Assembly (NCBI RefSeq): GCF_028656955.1
Contig: NZ_JAMDGY010000010.1
Location: 1 to 64,000 of the forward strand
Source: Pseudomonas fontis
GTDB taxonomy: Bacteria; Pseudomonadota; Gammaproteobacteria; Pseudomonadales; Pseudomonadaceae
Direction: 5' to 3'
Length of the DNA stretch: 64,000 nucleotides
The notes under the pieces were generated by a model. It saw nothing but the letters and a program-made list of their open reading frames with translations, had not been told where the DNA came from and did not search any database. The position numbers and the translations under genes were made by a program. Below are positions 19,476-34,273 of the stretch, piece after piece (positions within the stretch are counted from its first letter, which is position 1; each line of letters begins with the position of its first letter).

Positions 19476-20171
19476 ATGCTGACCTGGCTAAGCCGCTCCA
19501 ACCTCGAATTCCCCCCTCTGGAAAAGGCCCTGCATGACCCGAACGGGCTGCTCGCCGCCGGTGGCGACCTGAGTGCCGAGCGTCTGGTCCAAGCTTATCG
19601 CCACGGCTGTTTCCCGTGGTACCAGGAGGGCCAGCCAATCCTCTGGTGGTCGCCCGACCCGCGCACCGTGCTGTTCCCCGACGAACTGCATGTATCGCGC
19701 TCGCTGCGCAAAATCATCCGCCAGCAACGTTACCAGGTGACGTTCGACCAGGACTTTGCCGCCGTCATCGCCAATTGCGCGGCCCCGCGTGACTACGCCG
19801 ACGGCACCTGGATCACCGACAACATGCAGGCCGCCTATTTCAAGCTGCACAGCGAGGGTTTCGCCCATTCGGTCGAGGTGCGCGAGAACGGCGAGCTGGT
19901 CGGCGGCCTGTACGGGCTGGCCATGGGCAGGCTGTTTTTTGGCGAGTCGATGTTCAGCCGTGCTGACAACGCCTCGAAAGTCGGCTTCGTGCACTTGGTC
20001 GAACACCTGCAGGCTGCAGGCTTTGTGCTGATCGACTGCCAGATGCCCACCAACCACCTGCACAGCCTTGGCGCCCGCGCCATTGCCCGCGCCACCTTTG
20101 CCGATTACCTGCAGCGCTACCTTGATCAACCCAATAGCGCTACCTGGGTGTGCCAGCACGCCGTTCGCTAG
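19476..20171 (+). CDS. aat: Leucyl/phenylalanyl-tRNA-protein transferase
   Basis: The 231-residue protein matches Aat throughout, with [21 protein letters not shown] at the N-terminus, [18 protein letters not shown], and the C-terminal [18 protein letters not shown]. It adds Leu or Phe to N-terminal Lys/Arg to create ClpS/ClpAP N-degrons. clpS and clpA lie 1-4 kb away, so the whole pathway is clustered here. Confidence 0.96.
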   Translation: MLTWLSRSNLEFPPLEKALHDPNGLLAAGGDLSAERLVQAYRHGCFPWYQEGQPILWWSPDPRTVLFPDELHVSRSLRKIIRQQRYQVTFDQDFAAVIANCAAPRDYADGTWITDNMQAAYFKLHSEGFAHSVEVRENGELVGGLYGLAMGRLFFGESMFSRADNASKVGFVHLVEHLQAAGFVLIDCQMPTNHLHSLGARAIARATFADYLQRYLDQPNSATWVCQHAVR

Positions 20172-20228
20172 GCGAGTTTTCATAGCTGGCTTACACTTAA
20201 AACAAAAGTACGTCCCGAGGGGTTGATC

Positions 20229-20936
20229 ATGACAGAGCTGGCGCGGCTGAAGTTTTATGCCACTCAACCCCACGCCTGCAGCTACCTGCCCGGCGAGCAG
20301 GCGACCACGCTGTTCCTCGACCCGAGCCAGCCGATGGACGTGAATGTCTATGCCGACTTGTCGGAGATGGGCTTTCGCCGCAGCGGAGACCACCTGTACC
20401 GCCCGCATTGCCAGAACTGCAACGCCTGCGTACCGGCGCGCATCCCGGCAGGCCGCTTCACCCCCAACCGCCAGCAGAAGCGCATCCTCAAGCGCAACGC
20501 CGACCTCACGGTGACCTCGGTGCGCCCAGGCTTCAGCGAAGAATATTTCGAGCTGTACCGGCGCTACATCGAACAACGCCATGCCGACGGCGATATGTTC
20601 CCGCCGAGCCGCGACCAGTTTTCCACCTTTCTGGTCCGCGACCTGCCATTCTCGCGCTTCTTCGAGTTCCGCCAAGCCGGCAAACTGCTTGCAGTAGCCG
20701 TTACCGACCTGCTGCCCAATGGTATTTCTGCGGTCTACACCTTCTACGAACCCGACGAGGAACGGCGCAGCCTGGGACGCTATGCAATCCTCTGGCAAAT
20801 CGGCGAAACCCTGCGCCTGGGCCTGGATGCGGTCTACCTGGGCTACTGGATCAAGAACTGCAAAAAGATGAATTACAAGACCCAGTACCGCCCCATCGAA
20901 CTGCTGATCAACCAGCGCTGGGTTACCCTGAACTGA
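20229..20936 (+). CDS. bpt: Aspartate/glutamate leucyltransferase (Bpt/Ate family)
   Basis: This 235-residue protein is an arginyltransferase-family enzyme of the bacterial Bpt class. It has an N-terminal CSYLPGEQ segment, the cysteine motif [14 protein letters not shown], and a C-terminal acyltransferase part ending [18 protein letters not shown]. It attaches leucine to N-terminal Asp/Glu, feeding the N-degron route. ATG 20229 is preferred over TTG 20223. It follows aat by about 57 bases. Confidence 0.94.
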   Translation: MTELARLKFYATQPHACSYLPGEQATTLFLDPSQPMDVNVYADLSEMGFRRSGDHLYRPHCQNCNACVPARIPAGRFTPNRQQKRILKRNADLTVTSVRPGFSEEYFELYRRYIEQRHADGDMFPPSRDQFSTFLVRDLPFSRFFEFRQAGKLLAVAVTDLLPNGISAVYTFYEPDEERRSLGRYAILWQIGETLRLGLDAVYLGYWIKNCKKMNYKTQYRPIELLINQRWVTLN

Positions 20937-21037
20937 AATCCTTGGCTTGAACCCCACTTTTCGGGCACAATGCACGCCACTTTTTAGCCTGGCGCAGTTG
21001 CACCGGGCCAGTAACTGGACACCGAGGGCTTTACTGC

Positions 21038-21256
21038 ATGTCGAAAGAAGACAGCTTCGAAATGGAAGGCACTGTCGTCGACACCCTGCCCAACACCATG
21101 TTCCGCGTGGAGTTGGAAAACGGGCACGTCGTTACCGCGCATATCTCCGGAAAAATGCGCAAGAACTACATTCGTATTCTGACCGGTGACAAGGTCCGCG
21201 TCGAACTGACGCCGTATGACCTGAGCAAAGGGCGCATTACTTATCGCGCTCGTTAA
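21038..21256 (+). CDS. infA: Translation initiation factor IF-1
   Basis: The 72-residue S1/OB-fold protein begins [19 protein letters not shown] and ends [14 protein letters not shown], the IF-1 signature, at exact family length. It binds the ribosomal A site during initiation. A strong terminator follows, separating it from the convergent clpA. Confidence 0.97.
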
Positions 21257-21265
21257 CTGATACAA

Positions 21266-21300
21266 ACGAAAACGCCCGGCTATATGCCGGGCGTTTTTGT
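21266..21300 (+). terminator. Terminator of infA
   Basis: AAAACGCCCGGC-TATAT-GCCGGGCGTTTTTG is a perfect stem with a T-run; the A-tract on the other side lets it also serve clpA. Confidence 0.9.
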
Positions 21301-21334
21301 TTGTGCTGCTTTTGGCTTTTGTCCGCCGTGGGAA

Positions 21335-21377
21335 GGGGCCGCCAAGCGGCCCATCGCCGGCAATGCCGGCTCCCACA
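21335..21377. repeat. REP element, family A (single)
   Basis: GGGGCCGCCAAGCGGCCCATCGCCGGCAATGCCGGCTCCCACA lies 6 bases from the clpA stop. It shares the GGGGCCGCC.. arm with the element at 7941-7984. Confidence 0.8.
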
Positions 21378-21382
21378 GGCCG

Positions 21383-23653
21383 CTAGGCCATTTCAGCGGT
21401 GGTCTCGAACTCGAACACCATCTCGCCATCAACCACGTCGATGTGCACCACACCGCCATGCTCCGCCAGCTCACCGAACAGGATCTCCTCAGCCAGAGGC
21501 CGCTTGATCTTGTCCTGGATAAGCCGCGCCATTGGCCTTGCGCCCATCTGGGCATCGTAGCCACCGGCTGCCAGCCAGCTGCGCGCCGCATCGGAGACTT
21601 CCAGCAGGACGCGCTTGTCTTCCAGTTGCGCCTGCAGCTCGGTGAGGAACTTGTCCACCACGCTCTTGATCGTCTCGTGACTCAGGCGACCAAACTGGAT
21701 GATGGTGTCCAGACGGTTGCGGAACTCCGGCGTGAAGCTCTTCTTGATCACTTCCATCGCGTCCGAGGTGTGGTCCTGGTGCGTGAAGCCAATGGAGGCC
21801 CGCGCAGCCGTCTCGGCCCCGGCGTTGGTGGTCATGATCAGGATGACGTTGCGGAAGTCCGCCTTGCGCCCGTTGTTGTCGGTCAGCGTGCCGTGGTCCA
21901 TGACCTGCAGCAGCAGGTTGAAGACTTCCGGGTGCGCCTTCTCGATCTCATCAAGCAGCAGCACGCAGTGCGGATGCTTGGTGATGGCCTCGGTCAGCAA
22001 ACCACCCTGGTCAAACCCGACATAGCCCGGCGGGGCACCAATCAGGCGTGAAACAGTATGCCGCTCCATGTACTCGGACATGTCGAAGCGCACCAACTCT
22101 ACACCCAGTGCCTTGGCCAACTGCCGCGCCGCCTCGGTCTTACCGACACCGGTAGGCCCGGAGAACAGGAACGAGCCGACCGGCTTGTCCGGTGCCTTGA
22201 GGCCCGCACGGGACAGCTTGATGGCCGTGGCCAGCGAGTCGATCGCCGCATCCTGACCAAACACGGTCAGCTTCAGGTCGCGCTCCAGGTTACGCAGCAG
22301 CTCCTTGTCGGAACTGGTGACGTGCTTTGGCGGAATCCGCGCAATTTTGGCAACAATGTCTTCGACTTGCGGCACTTCGATGCGCTTCACGCGCTTCTCG
22401 ACTGGCTGCAGGCGCTGGTAGGCTCCCGCCTCGTCAATCACGTCGATGGCCTTGTCGGGCATATGACGGTCGTTGATGTAGCGCGCTGCAAGCTCGGCAG
22501 CTGCACGCAGGGCCTCATCGCTATACTCGATGCTGTGGTGCGACTCAAAACGCCCCTTGAGCCCGCGCAGGATGCCCACGGTGTCTTCCACCGATGGCTC
22601 ACTGACATCGACCTTCTGGAATCGCCGTGCCAGCGCACGGTCCTTCTCGAAGATGCCACGGAACTCCTGGAAGGTAGTCGAGCCGATGCAGCGGATATCA
22701 CCCGAAGACAACAGCGGCTTGAGCAGGTTGGACGCATCCATCACCCCGCCCGACGCCGCACCGGCACCAATGATGGTGTGGATTTCGTCGATGAACAGGA
22801 TGGCCTGTGGACGTTTGCGCAGCTCATTGAGCAGCGCCTTGAAGCGCTTCTCGAAATCGCCACGGTATTTGGTACCGGCCAGCAATGCACCCAGGTCAAG
22901 CGAGTAGACCACGCTTTGCGCCAGCAGATCCGGCACCTGGCCGTCAACGATGCGCTTGGCCAGGCCTTCGGCGATGGCGGTTTTACCGACACCAGCCTCA
23001 CCCACCAGCAAGGGGTTGTTCTTGCGGCGCCGCGCCAGAATCTGCGCAACACGCTCGACTTCGCTTTCACGCCCCACCAGCGGATCGATCCGCCCCTGGC
23101 GCGCCAACTCGTTCAAGTTGCTGGCATAAGCGTCCAGCGGGTTGCTCGAAGAGGAGGTCTCGCCGCCCTCTTCGTCTTGCATTTCCTGCTCACCGTCGGA
23201 ATGATCACCATGCCCGGGCACCTTGGAGATGCCGTGGGCGATGTAGTTGACCACGTCGATACGGGCAACGCTCTGCTGCTTGAGCAGGAACACTGCCTGG
23301 CTTTCCTGTTCGCTGAAGATCGCGACCAGCACGTTGGCGCCCGTAACTTCACGTTTGCCCGAGCTCTGGACATGGAAGACGGCACGCTGCAGTACCCGCT
23401 GGAAGCCCAGGGTTGGCTGGGTTTCGCGGTCCTCGTCGTGCACGGGGATCAATGGCGTGGTGGAGTCGATAAACTCTTGCAGGTCGTGTTTGAGTTTGTC
23501 GAGGTTTGCGCCGCAGGCACGCAAAACAGTGGCGGCGGCCTCATTATCCAATAGTGCCAGCAGAAGGTGTTCGACGGTCATGAACTCATGACGTTTCGAA
23601 CGGGCCTCCTTGAAGGCCAGATTGAGGGTGACTTCGAGCTCGCGGTTTAACAT
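21383..23653 (-). CDS. clpA: ATP-dependent Clp protease ATP-binding subunit ClpA
   Basis: The 756-residue Hsp100 protein has the ClpA layout. An N-domain (1-145) recruits ClpS. D1 carries Walker A GEAGVGKT near 215, and D2 has GPTGVGKTE near 495 with the [12 protein letters not shown]alker B. It unfolds N-degron substrates into ClpP. clpS is directly upstream (30 bases), forming a clpS-clpA operon. Confidence 0.97.
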   Translation of the reverse strand: MLNRELEVTLNLAFKEARSKRHEFMTVEHLLLALLDNEAAATVLRACGANLDKLKHDLQEFIDSTTPLIPVHDEDRETQPTLGFQRVLQRAVFHVQSSGKREVTGANVLVAIFSEQESQAVFLLKQQSVARIDVVNYIAHGISKVPGHGDHSDGEQEMQDEEGGETSSSSNPLDAYASNLNELARQGRIDPLVGRESEVERVAQILARRRKNNPLLVGEAGVGKTAIAEGLAKRIVDGQVPDLLAQSVVYSLDLGALLAGTKYRGDFEKRFKALLNELRKRPQAILFIDEIHTIIGAGAASGGVMDASNLLKPLLSSGDIRCIGSTTFQEFRGIFEKDRALARRFQKVDVSEPSVEDTVGILRGLKGRFESHHSIEYSDEALRAAAELAARYINDRHMPDKAIDVIDEAGAYQRLQPVEKRVKRIEVPQVEDIVAKIARIPPKHVTSSDKELLRNLERDLKLTVFGQDAAIDSLATAIKLSRAGLKAPDKPVGSFLFSGPTGVGKTEAARQLAKALGVELVRFDMSEYMERHTVSRLIGAPPGYVGFDQGGLLTEAITKHPHCVLLLDEIEKAHPEVFNLLLQVMDHGTLTDNNGRKADFRNVILIMTTNAGAETAARASIGFTHQDHTSDAMEVIKKSFTPEFRNRLDTIIQFGRLSHETIKSVVDKFLTELQAQLEDKRVLLEVSDAARSWLAAGGYDAQMGARPMARLIQDKIKRPLAEEILFGELAEHGGVVHIDVVDGEMVFEFETTAEMA

Positions 23654-23683
23654 AGCTTCACCTCATACCCAAGTGGTCGGCGA

Positions 23684-24046
23684 TTAACCGTCCTTCTCGA
23701 TTTCACAGAGTAGCGGATGCTGGCTTTCCCTGGCGTATTGGTTGACCTGCATGGCCTTGGTCTCGGCGATGTCGCGGGTAAACAATCCGCACACTGCCCG
23801 TCCTTCTGTATGGACGGCCAGCATGACCTTGGTCGCCAGCTCGCGATTCAGGTTAAAAAACACCTCGAGCACTTCGACGACGAAATCCATCGGTGTGTAG
23901 TCATCGTTGAACAAAACCACCTTGTACATCGGTGGGGCCTGCAGTGTCGGCTTGGCTTCCTGCACCGCCAGGCCGGAACTATCGTCCTCATGCGGTTGCG
24001 GGCGATCCTGATTGAATGTTAGTCGAATCTGGCTATGTGCATGCAT
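23684..24046 (-). CDS. clpS: ClpA adaptor ClpS
   Basis: The 120-residue protein has a flexible N-terminal tail and the ClpS core. That core contains [30 protein letters not shown] residues (here [12 protein letters not shown]) and a C-terminal [10 protein letters not shown]. It binds N-end-rule residues and hands them to ClpA. I chose the ATG at 24046 because it gives the usual N-terminus ([14 protein letters not shown]); an upstream start at 24106 adds an unrelated tail. Confidence 0.95.
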   Translation of the reverse strand: MHAHSQIRLTFNQDRPQPHEDDSSGLAVQEAKPTLQAPPMYKVVLFNDDYTPMDFVVEVLEVFFNLNRELATKVMLAVHTEGRAVCGLFTRDIAETKAMQVNQYARESQHPLLCEIEKDG

Positions 24047-24226
24047 GGAAAGAATTTCATCATTTCGACAGGTTAAGGTAATGGGTTGACCGCCTGACCG
24101 ACGCACTTAACGTGCCGTCGCCTGACCTTGACTATCGGCAAAACGGTGTTACAACCAATAAGAACCCACCGTGGTCGATAAAGATCCGCGCAGTCAACCA
24201 GAATTTTCGCAGGTTCATATGCGGAT

Positions 24227-24254
24227 GGAGTGGATGATACTCCAGTGATGGAGT
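24227..24254 (+). promoter_or_regulatory. Mutually exclusive hairpins in the cspD leader
   Basis: ACTCC at 24239-24243 can pair with GGAGT upstream (24227-24231) or, as ACTCCA, with TGGAGT downstream (24249-24254). The two stems exclude each other and lie about 22 bases before the cspD start codon, so the region could act as an RNA switch. No switching evidence beyond the sequence. Confidence 0.35.
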
Positions 24255-24275
24255 CCTTTGCAGAGGGATATGAGG

Positions 24276-24527
24276 ATGGCAAGCGGTAAAGTCAAGTGGT
24301 TCAACAATGCCAAGGGGTACGGCTTCATCAACGAAGAAGGCAAGGACGAAGACCTCTTTGCTCATTATTCGGCCATAGAAATGGACGGATATAAAACGTT
24401 GAAAGCCGGCCAAGCCGTCACCTTCGAGATCATTCAGGGCCCCAAGGGACTGCATGCGGTCAAGATCAGCGCTCCCGTCAGAGCCGATGCCATTGCCCCC
24501 TCACCCACGGTGACCGCCGACGCCTGA
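24276..24527 (+). CDS. cspD: Cold-shock domain protein CspD
   Basis: The 83-residue product has a cold-shock domain with RNP1 KGYGFINEE and RNP2-like DLFAHYSAI, plus a C-terminal extension typical of CspD. In E. coli CspD is induced in stationary phase and blocks replication. The ATG at 24276 ([11 protein letters not shown]) is preferred because GAGG lies 9 bases upstream; in-frame ATGs at 24258 and 24270 exist. It is divergent from clpS, as in many gammaproteobacteria. Confidence 0.93.
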   Translation: MASGKVKWFNNAKGYGFINEEGKDEDLFAHYSAIEMDGYKTLKAGQAVTFEIIQGPKGLHAVKISAPVRADAIAPSPTVTADA

Positions 24528-24547
24528 CCTCCCCAAACAGAAAAAAT

Positions 24548-24582
24548 AAAACCGGCCAGCCCGCAAGGACTGGCCGGTTTTG
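24548..24582. terminator. Bidirectional terminator between cspD and icd
   Basis: AAACCGGCCAG...CTGGCCGGTTTT forms a stem between two convergent genes, with A and T tracts on each side. Confidence 0.9.
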
Positions 24583-24592
24583 GTTGTGTCGC

Positions 24593-25849
24593 TTACATGT
24601 GCTTGATCAGCGCATCACCAAAGCCGGACGACGATACCAACGTCGCGCCATCCATCAGGCGCTCGAAGTCGTAGGTCACGGTTTTTGCGGCAATCGCGCC
24701 ATTGGTGCCCTTGATGATCAGGTCCGCCGCCTCCAGCCAGCCAAGGTGGCGCAGCATCATCTCGGCCGAGAGAATCACCGACCCCGGATTGACCTGGTTC
24801 TTGCCGGCATATTTCGGCGCGGTGCCGTGGGTGGCCTCGAACATTGCCACGGTGTCGGACAGGTTGGCGCCTGGCGCAATACCGATACCACCGACCTCGG
24901 CCGCCAGGGCGTCAGAGAGGTAGTCACCGTTCAGGTTGAGGGTGGCGATCACGTCATATTCGGCTGGACGCAGCAGGATCTGCTGCAGCATGGCGTCGGC
25001 GATAGCATCCTTGACGATGACTTCACGGCCGGTTTTCGGGTTCTTGAACTTCATCCATGGGCCGCCGTCGAGCAGCTCGGCGCCGAATTCGTTCTTGGCG
25101 ATTTCGTAGCCCCAGTCCTTGAAGGCACCTTCGGTGAACTTCATGATGTTGCCTTTATGCACGATGGTCAGCGACTTGCGGTCGTTGTCCACGACATATT
25201 GCAGGGCTTTGCGCACCAGGCGCTGGGTGCCTTCCTTGGACACCGGCTTGATGCCGATACCGCAGTCCTGGTCGAAACGGATCTTGGTGACGCCCATTTC
25301 TTCCTTGAGGAACTTGATGACCTTGTTCGCCTCAGGGGAGCCGGCCTTCCATTCGATCCCGGCATAGATGTCTTCGGAGTTCTCGCGGAAGATCACCATG
25401 TCAACGTCGCCCGGTTTTTTCACCGGGGTCGGTACGCCCTGGAACCACACCACCGGGCGCAGGCAGACATACAGGTCGAGTTGCTGGCGCAAGGCGACGT
25501 TCAGCGAGCGGATGCCACCACCGACCGGGGTGGTCAGCGGGCCCTTGATCGATACCACGTAATCCTTCACTGCATCGAGGGTTTCCTGGGGCAGCCAAGT
25601 GTCCTGATCATAGACCTGGGTGGCCTTCTCGCCGGCGTAGACTTCCATCCAGGAAATCTTGCGCTTGCCGCCATAGGCCTTCTCGACCGCAGCATCGACC
25701 ACCTTGATCATGACCGGGCTGACATCGACGCCGATGCCGTCGCCTTCGATGAACGGGATGATCGGATTGTCTGGAACATTGAGAGAATGGTCTGCATTGA
25801 CGGTGATTTTGTCGCCGACTGCCGGAACCTTGATTTTCTGGTATCCCAT
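24593..25849 (-). CDS. icd: NADP-dependent isocitrate dehydrogenase (dimeric type)
   Basis: The 418-residue enzyme matches the E. coli Icd class. It has an [14 protein letters not shown]-terminus, the substrate loop [19 protein letters not shown], and nucleotide-site residues around [17 protein letters not shown]. It converts isocitrate to 2-oxoglutarate in the TCA cycle. The start at 25849 has GGAG 6 bases upstream; longer readings lack support. Next to it, divergently, is a second, unrelated-fold isocitrate dehydrogenase. Confidence 0.97.
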   Translation of the reverse strand: MGYQKIKVPAVGDKITVNADHSLNVPDNPIIPFIEGDGIGVDVSPVMIKVVDAAVEKAYGGKRKISWMEVYAGEKATQVYDQDTWLPQETLDAVKDYVVSIKGPLTTPVGGGIRSLNVALRQQLDLYVCLRPVVWFQGVPTPVKKPGDVDMVIFRENSEDIYAGIEWKAGSPEANKVIKFLKEEMGVTKIRFDQDCGIGIKPVSKEGTQRLVRKALQYVVDNDRKSLTIVHKGNIMKFTEGAFKDWGYEIAKNEFGAELLDGGPWMKFKNPKTGREVIVKDAIADAMLQQILLRPAEYDVIATLNLNGDYLSDALAAEVGGIGIAPGANLSDTVAMFEATHGTAPKYAGKNQVNPGSVILSAEMMLRHLGWLEAADLIIKGTNGAIAAKTVTYDFERLMDGATLVSSSGFGDALIKHM

Positions 25850-28488
<2,639 letters not shown>

Positions 28489-28508
28489 GGTTCGCTTGAA
28501 GTAACAAC

Positions 28509-28538
28509 AAAAACCCCGGCCACGCACCGGGGTTTTTG
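28509..28538 (+). terminator. Terminator of idh
   Basis: AAAACCCCGG-CCACGCA-CCGGGGTTTTTG, 20 bases after the idh stop. Confidence 0.88.
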
Positions 28539-28561
28539 CTTTTCTGCAGATCGACTGCGCC

Positions 28562-28638
28562 CCATCGCCGGCAAGGCCGGCTCCCACAACAGGACCATGC
28601 ACGTTAACCTCTGTGGGAGCCGGCCTTGCCGGCGATAA
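28562..28638. repeat. BIME: two inverted family A REPs
   Basis: CATCGCCGGCAAGGCCGGCTCCCACA and, about 22 bases later, TGTGGGAGCCGGCCTTGCCGGCGAT, in the same arrangement as the pair at 11532. Confidence 0.9.
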
Positions 28639-28667
28639 GGCCCACCAGCACAACACAGGAACAGACC

Positions 28668-29108
28668 ATGACCTGGCAACCCCACATCACCGTCGCCACC
28701 ATCATTGAAGACCAGGGTCGCTTCCTCCTGGTCGAAGAATTCAAGGCCGGCCAACACGTCTTCAACCAGCCCGCCGGCCACCTCGAAGCCAACGAGAGCC
28801 TGCTCCAGGCCGCCCTGCGCGAAACCCTCGAGGAAACCGCCTGGGAAGTCGAGCTGACCGGCATCGTCGGCATCTACCTCTACACCGCCCCCAGCAACGG
28901 CGTGACCTACCAGCGCATCTGCTTTGCCGCGCGCGCGCTCAAGCATCACCCGCAACGCGTGCTGGACAGCGACATCGTGCGCGCCGTATGGATGACCCGT
29001 GACGAGCTACTCGCCGACCCCACCCGCTGGCGCAGCGAACTGGTGCCACGCTGCATCGACGACTACCTGAACGGCCCGTTGCACAGCCTGACCCTGATCC
29101 GCGATTGA
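28668..29108 (+). CDS. nudJ: Nudix phosphatase NudJ
   Basis: The 146-residue protein carries a complete Nudix box: GHLEANESLLQAALRETLEE then TAWEV (G-x5-E-x7-REU-x-EE-x-G-like, with A at the last Gly). E. coli NudJ hydrolyses HMP-PP and nucleoside di/triphosphates. It lies in the conserved order nudJ-mnmA-hflD-purB. The start at 28668 follows GGAACAG. Confidence 0.9.
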   Translation: MTWQPHITVATIIEDQGRFLLVEEFKAGQHVFNQPAGHLEANESLLQAALRETLEETAWEVELTGIVGIYLYTAPSNGVTYQRICFAARALKHHPQRVLDSDIVRAVWMTRDELLADPTRWRSELVPRCIDDYLNGPLHSLTLIRD

Positions 29109-29178
29109 GCCAGCTTTCGCCTTGAGCAGCGCGGCCTGATAGAATCGTTGTCTTTTCCCAGACATGCATCCGATACCT

Positions 29179-30299
29179 ATGTCCGAACCTGCGCTTTACG
29201 AACCCGAAAAGACACGCGTCATCGTCGGCATGTCCGGCGGCGTGGACTCTTCCGTTTCCGCCCTCCTGCTGATGGAGCAGGGCTACCAGGTGGAAGGCCT
29301 GTTCATGAAGAACTGGGAAGAGGATGACGGCACCGAATACTGCACCGCCCGCGAAGACCTGGCCGACGCCCAGGCCGTGTGCGACCGCATTGGCATCAAG
29401 CTGCACACCGCCAACTTCGCCGCGGAATACTGGAACCACGTCTTCGAGCACTTCCTTGAAGAGTACAAGGCCGGCCGCACGCCGAACCCGGACATCCTCT
29501 GCAACCGCGAAATCAAGTTCAAGGCGTTCCTCGACTACGCGCTGATGCTGGGCGCCGACCTGATCGCCACCGGCCACTACGTGCGCCGCCGCGACACCGA
29601 TGGGCGCACCGAGCTGCTCAAGGGCCTGGACCCGAACAAGGACCAGAGCTACTTCCTGCACGCCGTCGGCGGCGAGCAGATCGCCCGCACGCTATTCCCG
29701 GTTGGCGAACTGGAGAAACCGCAAGTTCGCGCAATTGCCGAGAAACACGGCCTGGCCACCGCCAAGAAGAAGGACTCGACCGGCATCTGCTTTATTGGCG
29801 AGCGACGCTTCAGCGACTTCCTCAAGCAGTACCTGCCGGCCCAGCCGGGGGAAATCCAGACCACCGACGGCGAAGTGATCGGCCAGCACCACGGCCTGAT
29901 GTACCACACCATCGGCCAACGCCAGGGCCTGGGCATTGGCGGCCTGAAGGACGCCGGTGACGAGCCGTGGTACGTGCTGGAGAAAGACCTCAGCCGCAAC
30001 GTGCTGGTCGTCGGCCAGGGCAACGAGCACCCATGGCTGTTCTCCCGCGCCCTGCTCGCCTCGGAGATCTTCTGGGTCAACCCGATCGACCTGAGCAGCC
30101 CGCGCCGCCTGACCGCCAAGGTGCGTTATCGCCAGAGCGACCAGGGCTGCACCCTGGAAAAGACTGAAAGCGGCTACCGCGCCGTGTTCGACGAACCCCA
30201 GCGCGCGGTCACGCCCGGCCAGTCGGTGGTGTTCTATGACGGTGAAATCTGCCTGGGTGGCGGCGTGATCGAAGTCGCCGAAGCCTGGAGCAGCCGTTG

Positions 30300-30300
<1 letters not shown>
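29179..30300 (+). CDS. mnmA: tRNA-specific 2-thiouridylase MnmA
   Basis: The roughly 373-residue enzyme has the PP-loop GMSGGVDSS near residue 17. Its catalytic cysteines are C108 ([12 protein letters not shown]) and C204 (STGICFIG). It makes s2U34 in Lys, Glu and Gln tRNAs using sulfur from TusE, encoded at 9119. An in-frame ATG at 29164 is an alternative start; neither has a strong ribosome site. The stop overlaps the hflD start. Confidence 0.96.
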
Positions 30301-32464
<2,164 letters not shown>

Positions 32465-32481
32465 TTAGCGCACTGCGTATG

Positions 32482-32508
32482 AACGCCCGGCTGAGCCGGG
32501 CGTTTTTA
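32482..32508 (+). terminator. Terminator of purB
   Basis: AACGCCCGGCT-GAG-CCGGGCGTTTTT, 17 bases after the stop. Confidence 0.9.
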
Positions 32509-32546
32509 TTGCTGAAGGAAATTTACTTTTTTTCAATAGGTTACAC

Positions 32547-33713
32547 ATGAAATCTGATACTCCACTGCAGCTTCTGGGCGGCCTGACTGCGCGCGAATTC
32601 CTGCGCGATTACTGGCAGAAAAAACCCCTCCTGGTCCGCCAGGCCTTCACCGATTTCGAAAGCCCGATCGACGCCGACGAACTGGCCGGCCTGGCCCTGG
32701 AAGAAGAAGTCGAGTCGCGCCTGGTGATCGAGCACGGCGAACGCCCGTGGGAGCTGCGTCGCGGCCCGTTCGAGGAGTCCACCTTCAGCGAACTGCCGGA
32801 GCGCGAGTGGACCCTGCTGGTCCAGGCGGTCGACCAGTTCGTGCCGGAAGTGGCCGAGCTGCTGGAGCACTTCCGCTTCCTGCCAAGCTGGCGTATCGAC
32901 GACGTGATGATCAGCTTCGCCGCCCCAGGTGGCAGCGTGGGTCCGCACTTCGACAACTACGACGTGTTCCTGCTGCAAGGCCAGGGCAAGCGCAATTGGA
33001 AAGTCGGCCAGATGTGCGACAGCGACAGCCCGCTGCTGGAGCACGCCGACCTGCGCATCCTCGCCGACTTCGAGCAGACCGACGAGTGGGTACTGGAGCC
33101 AGGCGACATGCTCTACCTGCCGCCACGCCTTGCCCACTACGGCATCGCCGAAGACAACTGCCTGACCTACTCGGTCGGCTTCCGCGCACCAAGCGCGGCT
33201 GAAGTGCTGACCCACTTCACCGACTTCCTCAGCCAGTTCCTGCCGGATGAAGACCGCTACAGCGACGCCGACGCCCAGCCGGTCGCCGACCCGCACCAGA
33301 TCCAGCACGACGCGCTGGACCGCCTGAAAGGCCTGCTGGCCGAGCACATGAGCGACGAGCGCCTGCTGCTGACCTGGTTCGGCCAGTTCATGACCGAGCC
33401 GCGCTACCCGGAACTGGTGTCGGGCGAAGAGCTGAGCGAAGAAGAGCTGGTCGACAGCCTGGAACAGGGCGCGATCCTGATCCGCAACCCGAGCGCGCGC
33501 CTGGCCTGGTCGGAAGTCGACGACAACCTGCTGTTGTTCGCCAGCGGCCAGAGCCGTCTGCTGCCGGGCGAGCTGCGCGAGCTGCTCAAGCTGATCTGCG
33601 CGGCTGACGCCCTGCATATCGAAAACCTGGGCCAGTGGCTGGGCGAAGAGCAAGGCCTGATGCTGATCTGCGAGCTGGTCAAGCAAGGCAGCCTGGGGTT
33701 TGCCAATGAATAA
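32547..33713 (+). CDS. roxA: Ribosomal oxygenase (uL16 arginine hydroxylase, YcfD type)
   Basis: The 388-residue JmjC/cupin protein has iron ligands H134 and D136 (GPHFDNYDVF) and H197 (LPPRLAHYGI), followed by a helical dimerisation region and a winged-helix C-domain. E. coli YcfD uses Fe(II) and 2-oxoglutarate to hydroxylate an arginine of ribosomal protein uL16; the same is inferred here. Its end overlaps the following GNAT gene. Confidence 0.92.
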   Translation: MKSDTPLQLLGGLTAREFLRDYWQKKPLLVRQAFTDFESPIDADELAGLALEEEVESRLVIEHGERPWELRRGPFEESTFSELPEREWTLLVQAVDQFVPEVAELLEHFRFLPSWRIDDVMISFAAPGGSVGPHFDNYDVFLLQGQGKRNWKVGQMCDSDSPLLEHADLRILADFEQTDEWVLEPGDMLYLPPRLAHYGIAEDNCLTYSVGFRAPSAAEVLTHFTDFLSQFLPDEDRYSDADAQPVADPHQIQHDALDRLKGLLAEHMSDERLLLTWFGQFMTEPRYPELVSGEELSEEELVDSLEQGAILIRNPSARLAWSEVDDNLLLFASGQSRLLPGELRELLKLICAADALHIENLGQWLGEEQGLMLICELVKQGSLGFANE

Positions 33714-34140
33714 GATCCAGGTGCGCATTGCCGACTGGCAGAAGGACAACGCCGACATCCGTCGCATTCGCGAAGCGGTGTTCATCTTTGAGCAGTCCGT
33801 GCCACCGGAACTGGAGTGGGACGCTGACGACAACGTGGCGATCCACTTCCTGGCCTACGAAGGCGACTTCGCCATCGGCACCGCCCGCCTGGTGCTGGAC
33901 GGCCAGATCGGCCGGGTCTCGGTGCTCAAGGACTGGCGCGGCCTGAAAGTCGGTGATGCATTGATGCAAGCCGCCATCGTCGAAGCGCAGAACCGCGACC
34001 TGAAGCAGCAGATGCTGACGGCGCAGGTGCATGCCACCGCGTTCTATGAACGCCTGGGCTTCAAGGTGGTCAGCGAAGAGTTCCTCGAGGCGGGCATCCC
34101 GCACGTGGACATGGTTCGCGATTCGAAAGAAATGGCCTAA
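33706..34140 (+). CDS. GNAT-family N-acetyltransferase
   Basis: The 144-residue protein has a GNAT fold. The acetyl-CoA-binding region appears as GRVSVLKDWRGLKVGDALMQ (R/Q-x-x-G-x-G/A-like, degenerate), and the C-terminal AFYERLGFKVVSEEF is typical. The substrate is unknown. It overlaps the last codons of roxA (ATGAATAA), suggesting coupled expression. Confidence 0.88.
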   Translation: MNKIQVRIADWQKDNADIRRIREAVFIFEQSVPPELEWDADDNVAIHFLAYEGDFAIGTARLVLDGQIGRVSVLKDWRGLKVGDALMQAAIVEAQNRDLKQQMLTAQVHATAFYERLGFKVVSEEFLEAGIPHVDMVRDSKEMA

Positions 34141-34143
34141 ATG

Positions 34144-34203
34144 CATCGCGGGGCCAGCCCGCTCCCACAGACACCCCTGTGGGAGCGGGCTGGCCCCGCG
34201 ATG
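34144..34203. repeat. BIME: two inverted family B REPs
   Basis: CATCGCGGGGCCAGCCCGCTCCCACAG followed by CTGTGGGAGCGGGCTGGCCCCGCGATG is a perfect inverted pair. The core (GGGGCCAGCCCGC) differs from the family A core (GCCGGCAAGGCCGGC). Confidence 0.92.
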
Positions 34204-34273
34204 AATTCAACACAATCCCCAAACCCTGCACAAATTTGCCATCATGTCCGCTCCACCCGCGGAGATCATGGAC

